From contig NZ_LIYH01000001.1 in NCBI RefSeq assembly GCF_001905885.1, forward strand, positions 1,304,169-1,368,168: a stretch of 64,000 bases of DNA. Reading direction: 5' to 3'. This DNA comes from Streptomyces sp. CB03234 (GTDB taxonomy: Bacteria > Actinomycetota > Actinomycetes > Streptomycetales > Streptomycetaceae). Positions 60,086 to 64,000 of the stretch are shown here, in pieces. Within the stretch, counting starts at the first letter, position 1; the number at the start of each line of letters is the position of its first letter. The notes beneath the pieces were generated by a model. The model saw only the letters and a list, made by a program, of their open reading frames with translations. It was not told where the DNA came from and made no database searches. Position numbers and translations under genes: made by a program.

Positions 60086-60562
60086 ATGCGCCGAAACTCC
60101 CGCCTGCCGCTGCTCGTCACGGTGCTCGTCGCCCTCCTCGCCATGGCGTTCGTCAGCCGAGCCCAGGACGGCACCCCCGAGGCCTCCGGCGCCACCGGAA
60201 GGGGAGGCGCCACCGCCTCCGAGGCCGCCAGGTCCGCCGCCCAAAACCACCTCGGCCTGCTCTCCGGCGGCGACTGGTCCGGCGCCTGGGACGGCTGGAG
60301 CAGTGACGCCAAGCAGCGGGTGCCGCGCGCCACCTACGTACGCGCCGGCCAGGCCTGCCACCCGCTGCTCGCCGTGCCCCTCCAGACGGCCCGCGCCGTC
60401 CCCGTGAACGACCGCACGGTCGACGTCGACTGGCAGGGCGGCGGAGCCTCCGGCACCCTGCGCATGGTGTACGAGGACGGGCGGTGGCGCGTCGCGACGC
60501 CCCCGGCTCAGCGGTGCGGCCTCACGTCGACGCCCGCTCCACCAGCTCCGTCCGCAGGATGA
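60086..60562 (+). CDS. Small membrane-anchored or secreted protein of unknown function
   Basis: A 158-residue protein with an N-terminal hydrophobic segment (7-24, LPLLVTVLVALLAMAFVS) acting as signal or anchor. The rest (about 48-140) looks like a small NTF2-like domain: NHLGLLSGGDWSGAWDGWSSDAKQRV, followed by VDVDWQGGGASGTLRMVYEDGRWRV. Two cysteines (AGQACHPL and RCG). GGAAGG lies upstream. Its 3' end overlaps the convergent LacI gene by 41 bases. The fold is an inference; function unknown. Confidence 0.65.
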   Translation: MRRNSRLPLLVTVLVALLAMAFVSRAQDGTPEASGATGRGGATASEAARSAAQNHLGLLSGGDWSGAWDGWSSDAKQRVPRATYVRAGQACHPLLAVPLQTARAVPVNDRTVDVDWQGGGASGTLRMVYEDGRWRVATPPAQRCGLTSTPAPPAPSAG

Positions 60563-61550
60563 CGTGCCGCCAGGAGGCCGCGCCGCCCTCCTGGACGGCC
60601 TCCAGCAGCACCTGGGCCATCGCCCGGCCCATCTCCTCCACCGGCTGGCGCACGGTCGTCAGCTGAGGGTTCGTGTGCTGGGCGATCGGCGAGTCGTCGA
60701 ACCCCACCACGGCCACGTCCTCCGGCACCCGCCGCCCCGCCGCCCGCAGCACGTGCAGCGCGCCCGCCGCCATCACGTCCGACGCCGCGAAGATCGCGTC
60801 CAGCCGCGGGCGCCGCGCCAGCAGCTCCCGCGTCGCCCGGCGCCCGCTCTCCTCCGTGAAGTCGCCCTGCGCGGTCAGCTCCGGGTCCACCACCCCGAAC
60901 GCCTCCCGCATCTCCTCCCGGTACCCGCGCAGCCGGCACTGCGCCCCGTACATGTCGAGCGGGCCCGCGATCGTCGCGATGGCGCGCCGCCCCGTCCCCA
61001 CCAGGTGCCGCACGGCCGCCCGCGCCCCGCCGACGTTGTCCGAGTCGACGTACGACACCGGCTCGTCGCTGCGGCGCCGCCCGCTGAGCACCGTCGGCAC
61101 CTCCAGCTCCGCCAGCAGGTCCGGCAGCGGTTCGCTGTCGTGCACCGACACCAGCAGCACCCCGTCCACCCGGCCCGCCCGCGCGTACTGCACGAACCGC
61201 TGCCGCTCCTTGTCGGTGCGCACCAGCGTCAGCAGCAACTGCATCTCGGTGTCGGCGAGGCCCGCGCCGACCCCGTGGACGATGTCGGAGAAGAACGGCT
61301 CGGCGAAGAACCGCCGCGCGCTCTCCGGTATCACCAGCGCCACCGCGTCGGCCCGGCTGCCCGCCAGGGCGCGGGCGGCACGGTTCGGTACGTAGCCGAG
61401 CTCGGCGATCGCCCGCTGGACCAGCAGCCGGGTCGCCTCCTTCACCCCCGGCGCGTTGTTGACGACCCGCGACACCGTGCCCCGCCCCACGCCCGCGAGC
61501 GCGGCGACCTCCTCCAGCGTGGGCGGGCCCACCCGTCCTCGTCCGACCAT
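60522..61550 (-). CDS. LacI-family regulator, CebR-like
   Basis: A 342-residue regulator: helix-turn-helix about 11-31 (TLEEVAALAGVGRGTVSRVV), hinge with RAARALAG, and a periplasmic-binding-protein-like sensor domain (VALVIPESARRFFAEPFFSD, GFDDSPIAQHTNPQLTTVRQP). The DNA-reading and sensor regions resemble Streptomyces CebR-group repressors. The start is ATG 61550 with GGAGG eight bases upstream. It sits beside four CebR-type boxes, but the canonical cebEFG-bglC genes are not here, so whether it is CebR itself or a paralogue is open. Confidence 0.85.
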   Translation of the reverse strand: MVGRGRVGPPTLEEVAALAGVGRGTVSRVVNNAPGVKEATRLLVQRAIAELGYVPNRAARALAGSRADAVALVIPESARRFFAEPFFSDIVHGVGAGLADTEMQLLLTLVRTDKERQRFVQYARAGRVDGVLLVSVHDSEPLPDLLAELEVPTVLSGRRRSDEPVSYVDSDNVGGARAAVRHLVGTGRRAIATIAGPLDMYGAQCRLRGYREEMREAFGVVDPELTAQGDFTEESGRRATRELLARRPRLDAIFAASDVMAAGALHVLRAAGRRVPEDVAVVGFDDSPIAQHTNPQLTTVRQPVEEMGRAMAQVLLEAVQEGGAASWRHVILRTELVERAST

Positions 61551-61707
61551 CCCGTGACCTCCAAGGCTCCATCGAATCACCGGACACGGCCACGCCCCAC
61601 CCGTTGATCACATGTGTTACACGCCGTAAACCTGGAACCGCCCGCTCCCCGGCCACAATCGGTCCACCCACCCGCCGATCCCCCCACCCCGTCCGACGAG
61701 GAGTCCC

Positions 61708-63141
61708 ATGCCGGCAGCACAGGCCGCGGCACAGACGGCGGCACACGCCGTCGACCGCTACTTCCGCATCAGCGAACGCGGATCGAGCTTCGCACGCGAG
61801 GTCCGCGGCGGGTTCGCCACCTTCTTCACCATGGCGTACATCCTCGTCCTCAACCCGATCATCCTGGGCGGCGTCGAGGACAAGTTCGGTACGCAGTTGT
61901 CGGGGCCCCAGCTCGTCACCGTCACCGCCCTGGTGGCGGCGGTGATGACCGCGGTCATGGGGCTGGGCGGCAACCTCCCGCTCGCCCTCGCCGCCGGACT
62001 CGGCCTCAACGCCGTCGTCGCCTTCCAGCTCGCGCCGCTGATGAGCTGGGCCGACGCGATGGGCCTGGTCGTCCTCGAAGGCATCCTCATCTGCGTCCTG
62101 GTCGTCACCGGGCTGCGCGAGGCGGTCATGAACGCCATCCCGCAAGCGCTCAAGCAGGCCATCAGCGTCGGCATCGGCCTGTTCATCGCGTTCATCGGCT
62201 TCATCGACGCCGGTTTCGTCACCCGCGTCCCCGGCGACACCGGCACCGTCCCCGTCCAGCTCGGCGCCACCGGACGGCTCGCCGGCTGGCCGGTCCTGGT
62301 CTTCTGCCTCGGCGTGCTGCTCACCATCGCGCTCATGGCGCGCAAGATGCGCGGCGCGATCCTGATCTCCATCGTCACGATGACGGGCGTCGCGATCGTC
62401 ATCAACGAACTCGCCGACATCGACCCGCTCTCCTGGGGCCTGACCGTCCCCGTCATCCCCGACGACGTCGTCGCCGCCCCGGACTTCGGCCTCGTCGGCT
62501 CCTTCAGCCTCTTCGGCGCGTTCGAGCAGGTGGGGGCCGTCACCCTGGTGCTGCTGGTGTTCACTCTCCTGCTGAGTGACTTCTTCGACACCATGGGCAC
62601 GGTCGTCGGCGTCTCCAGCGAGGCCGGGCTCCTCGACGAGAAGGGCAGGGTCCCGAACATCGGCCGGATCCTGCTCATCGACGGCGCGGCGGCGGTCGCG
62701 GGCGGCGCGGCCTCCTCGTCCTCCAACACCTCGTACATCGAATCGGCGGCCGGTGTCGGCGAAGGCGCCCGCACCGGCTTCGCCTCGCTCGTCACCGGCG
62801 GCCTGTTCGCCGTGGCGCTCTTCCTCACCCCGCTCGCCACCGTCGTCCCCGCCCAGGCCGCCGCGCCCGCGCTGGTCGCGGTGGGCTTCCTGCTGATGGC
62901 CCAGGTGCGCCACATCGACTGGGAGCGGTACGAGATCGCCATCCCCGCGTTCCTGACGGTGGCGGTCATGCCGTTCACGTACTCCATCACCAACGGCATC
63001 GGCGCCGGGTTCCTCGCGTACGTCGTCATCAAGACCGTCCTGGGCAAGGCCCGCGAAGTGCACCCGCTGCTGTGGGGCGCGGCGGCGCTGTTCGCGGTGT
63101 ACTTCGCGATCGACCCGGTCGAGCGGCTGCTCGGCGCGTAG
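61708..63141 (+). CDS. NCS2-family purine permease
   Basis: A 477-residue membrane protein with about 12 helices, of the AzgA/PbuG-like branch of the nucleobase:cation symporter-2 family (hypoxanthine, guanine or adenine uptake). Typical stretches are GGFATFFTMAYILVLNP near the N-terminus, GLGLNAVVAF, and SDFFDTMGTVVGVSSEAGLL. It stands alone, divergent from the LacI gene, and ends three bases before a convergent gene. Substrate within purines cannot be fixed by eye. Confidence 0.92.
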   Translation: MPAAQAAAQTAAHAVDRYFRISERGSSFAREVRGGFATFFTMAYILVLNPIILGGVEDKFGTQLSGPQLVTVTALVAAVMTAVMGLGGNLPLALAAGLGLNAVVAFQLAPLMSWADAMGLVVLEGILICVLVVTGLREAVMNAIPQALKQAISVGIGLFIAFIGFIDAGFVTRVPGDTGTVPVQLGATGRLAGWPVLVFCLGVLLTIALMARKMRGAILISIVTMTGVAIVINELADIDPLSWGLTVPVIPDDVVAAPDFGLVGSFSLFGAFEQVGAVTLVLLVFTLLLSDFFDTMGTVVGVSSEAGLLDEKGRVPNIGRILLIDGAAAVAGGAASSSSNTSYIESAAGVGEGARTGFASLVTGGLFAVALFLTPLATVVPAQAAAPALVAVGFLLMAQVRHIDWERYEIAIPAFLTVAVMPFTYSITNGIGAGFLAYVVIKTVLGKAREVHPLLWGAAALFAVYFAIDPVERLLGA

Positions 63142-63144
63142 GCG

Positions 63145-63585
63145 TCAGGCGTGCCGGCGCCCGGCGCGCGGGGACGCGTTCCGCTCGTACCGCAGCGCCG
63201 CCCCCGTCACCACCGCGCCCAGGCCCTCCCACAGGCCCACGCCCAGGAACCCGGCCGGGGCGCGCCCGGTGACGACGGCGAGGGTGAACACCGCGCAGGT
63301 GAGGAGGCGGAAGGGGACCGTCCAGCGGAAGAAGGCCTTCCAGTCGGCCAGCGCCGCCAGCAGGTAGTAGACGCCCATATTGACCGCCGCCATGGACGAG
63401 GCGGTCAGGAACGCCAGGGTGTGGTCCCCCTCCGCGCGCCGGGCGTCCGGTATGGGTGCGAAGCCCATGACCGCCAGCAGCGCGTCGGGGGAGGCCAGGC
63501 CCACCGCGCCGAGCGCCGTGGCGAGCAGCCCGAAGACCGCCATGGTCCAGCCGGACAGGGAACGCGGACGGGGCAGCGGTCGCAC
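63145..63585 (-). CDS. Small four-helix membrane protein of unknown function
   Basis: A 146-residue protein with four hydrophobic segments (about 16-40, 58-76, 85-102 and 107-125). I chose GTG 63585 because AGGAGG lies seven bases upstream; an ATG at 63621 in the same frame would read through that site. It resembles DUF4345-type membrane proteins loosely. It is convergent with the purine permease and lies downstream of the penicillin-binding protein gene, 69 bases away. Confidence 0.7.
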   Translation of the reverse strand: MRPLPRPRSLSGWTMAVFGLLATALGAVGLASPDALLAVMGFAPIPDARRAEGDHTLAFLTASSMAAVNMGVYYLLAALADWKAFFRWTVPFRLLTCAVFTLAVVTGRAPAGFLGVGLWEGLGAVVTGAALRYERNASPRAGRRHA

Positions 63586-63654
63586 GGCGGGTCCTCCTAC
63601 GCACAGGGTCGGGACCTGCATACCGTGCGGCCACCAACCACCGCCCACCGGGGG

Positions 63655-64000
63655 CTACTTCAGCGCCGCCGCCATCATCTTCTGTGCCACCGGCGCCGCC
63701 AGCCCGTTGCCGCTGACCTCCGCGCGCTCGGCGTTGGAGTCCTCGATCAGCACCGCGACCGCGACCTCCTTGCCGGTCCCGGCGTCCTTGGCGTACGAGG
63801 TGAACCAGGCGTACGGCTTCTCGCTGTTCTCCACACCGCGCTGCGCCGTGCCCGTCTTGCCGCCCACCTCCGCGCCGTCGACCTTGGCGTTGGAGCCCGT
63901 GCCGTCCTCGACGACCGTGACCATCGCGCTGCGCAGCTGCTCGGCGGTGGACGACGACACGATCCGCCGCGCTTCCCCGTCCTCGTACGACTCCAGGGTC
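63655..64000 (-). CDS. Class B penicillin-binding protein, C-terminal part (cut by window edge)
   Basis: The visible 114 C-terminal residues carry the third transpeptidase motif GGKTGTAQ, with YAWFTSYAKD and a C-terminal AAPVAQKMMAAAL. These are typical of PbpA/FtsI-like D,D-transpeptidases that cross-link peptidoglycan. The open frame continues beyond base 64000 (residues TLESYEDGEARRIVSSST), so a GTG at 63960 is an internal Val, not a start. The serine nucleophile and SxN motif are outside the window. Confidence 0.9.
   Translation of the reverse strand, partial: TLESYEDGEARRIVSSSTAEQLRSAMVTVVEDGTGSNAKVDGAEVGGKTGTAQRGVENSEKPYAWFTSYAKDAGTGKEVAVAVLIEDSNAERAEVSGNGLAAPVAQKMMAAALK

Overview
This window is a high-GC, tightly packed chromosomal segment from a Streptomyces (or very close actinomycete). 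The evidence is strong GC bias at third codon positions, many GTG starts and one TTG start, several promoters whose -10 box sits 6-8 bases before the start codon (leaderless mRNAs), OpcA-dependent glucose-6-phosphate dehydrogenase, the sufR-B-D-ferredoxin-C-S-U-DUF59 operon, and cellulase genes carrying CebR-type operators. Gene assignments come from reading translated sequence by eye; no database search was run.

Region 1 (1-11000) is conserved core. On the minus strand lies the pentose phosphate operon tkt-tal-zwf-opcA, with opcA running off the left edge. Divergent from it is ctaB (heme O synthase), followed by a small conserved protein, a degenerate amidohydrolase, ctaA (heme A synthase) and a two-gene ABC exporter. 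Region 2 (11200-17900) is the SUF iron-sulfur cluster operon. It is led by the [Fe-S] repressor gene sufR, whose start codon overlaps a CAAC-N6-GTTG operator, and it ends in a 22-bp terminator hairpin. Region 3 (17900-29430) holds an SMR efflux pump with its TetR repressor, an ECF sigma factor with a membrane partner, dapD, a small secreted protein, a dapA-like gene, the holin-X/DUF3618/DUF4235 trio, a two-domain ABM protein, a secreted nuclease/phosphatase, a large unknown protein and an SDR.

Region 4 (29590-51480) is an accessory pectin-use region behind a TerD gene. Uronate dehydrogenase and 5-dehydro-4-deoxyglucarate dehydratase are divergent. They are followed by an uncharacterised protein translationally coupled to kdgD, a VapBC-like toxin-antitoxin pair, a GntR regulator with a second DapA-superfamily enzyme and an IlvD/Edd dehydratase, and then a long run: two sugar ABC permeases, a pectate lyase, a Gfo/Idh oxidoreductase, a DUF6807 protein, GH43, a pectate lyase-pectin methylesterase fusion, and the solute-binding protein. 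After a repeat-rich gap come a rhamnogalacturonan acetylesterase and a third pectate lyase. Together these suggest extracellular pectin cleavage, import of the oligomers (the ATPase is encoded elsewhere, probably MsiK) and oxidative breakdown of uronates. Galactarolactone and galactarate processing steps are not recognisable here.

Region 5 (51500-61550) is a cellulose-use region: GH5-FN3-CBM3, GH6, a decayed AA10-CBM2 gene, and GH12-CBM2 divergent from a secreted protein of unknown function. Four palindromes of the type TGGGAGCGCTCCCA stand upstream of the three intact cellulases and the unknown secreted protein, and a CebR-like LacI regulator lies at the end. The right edge holds an NCS2 purine permease, a small membrane protein and the C-terminus of a class B penicillin-binding protein.
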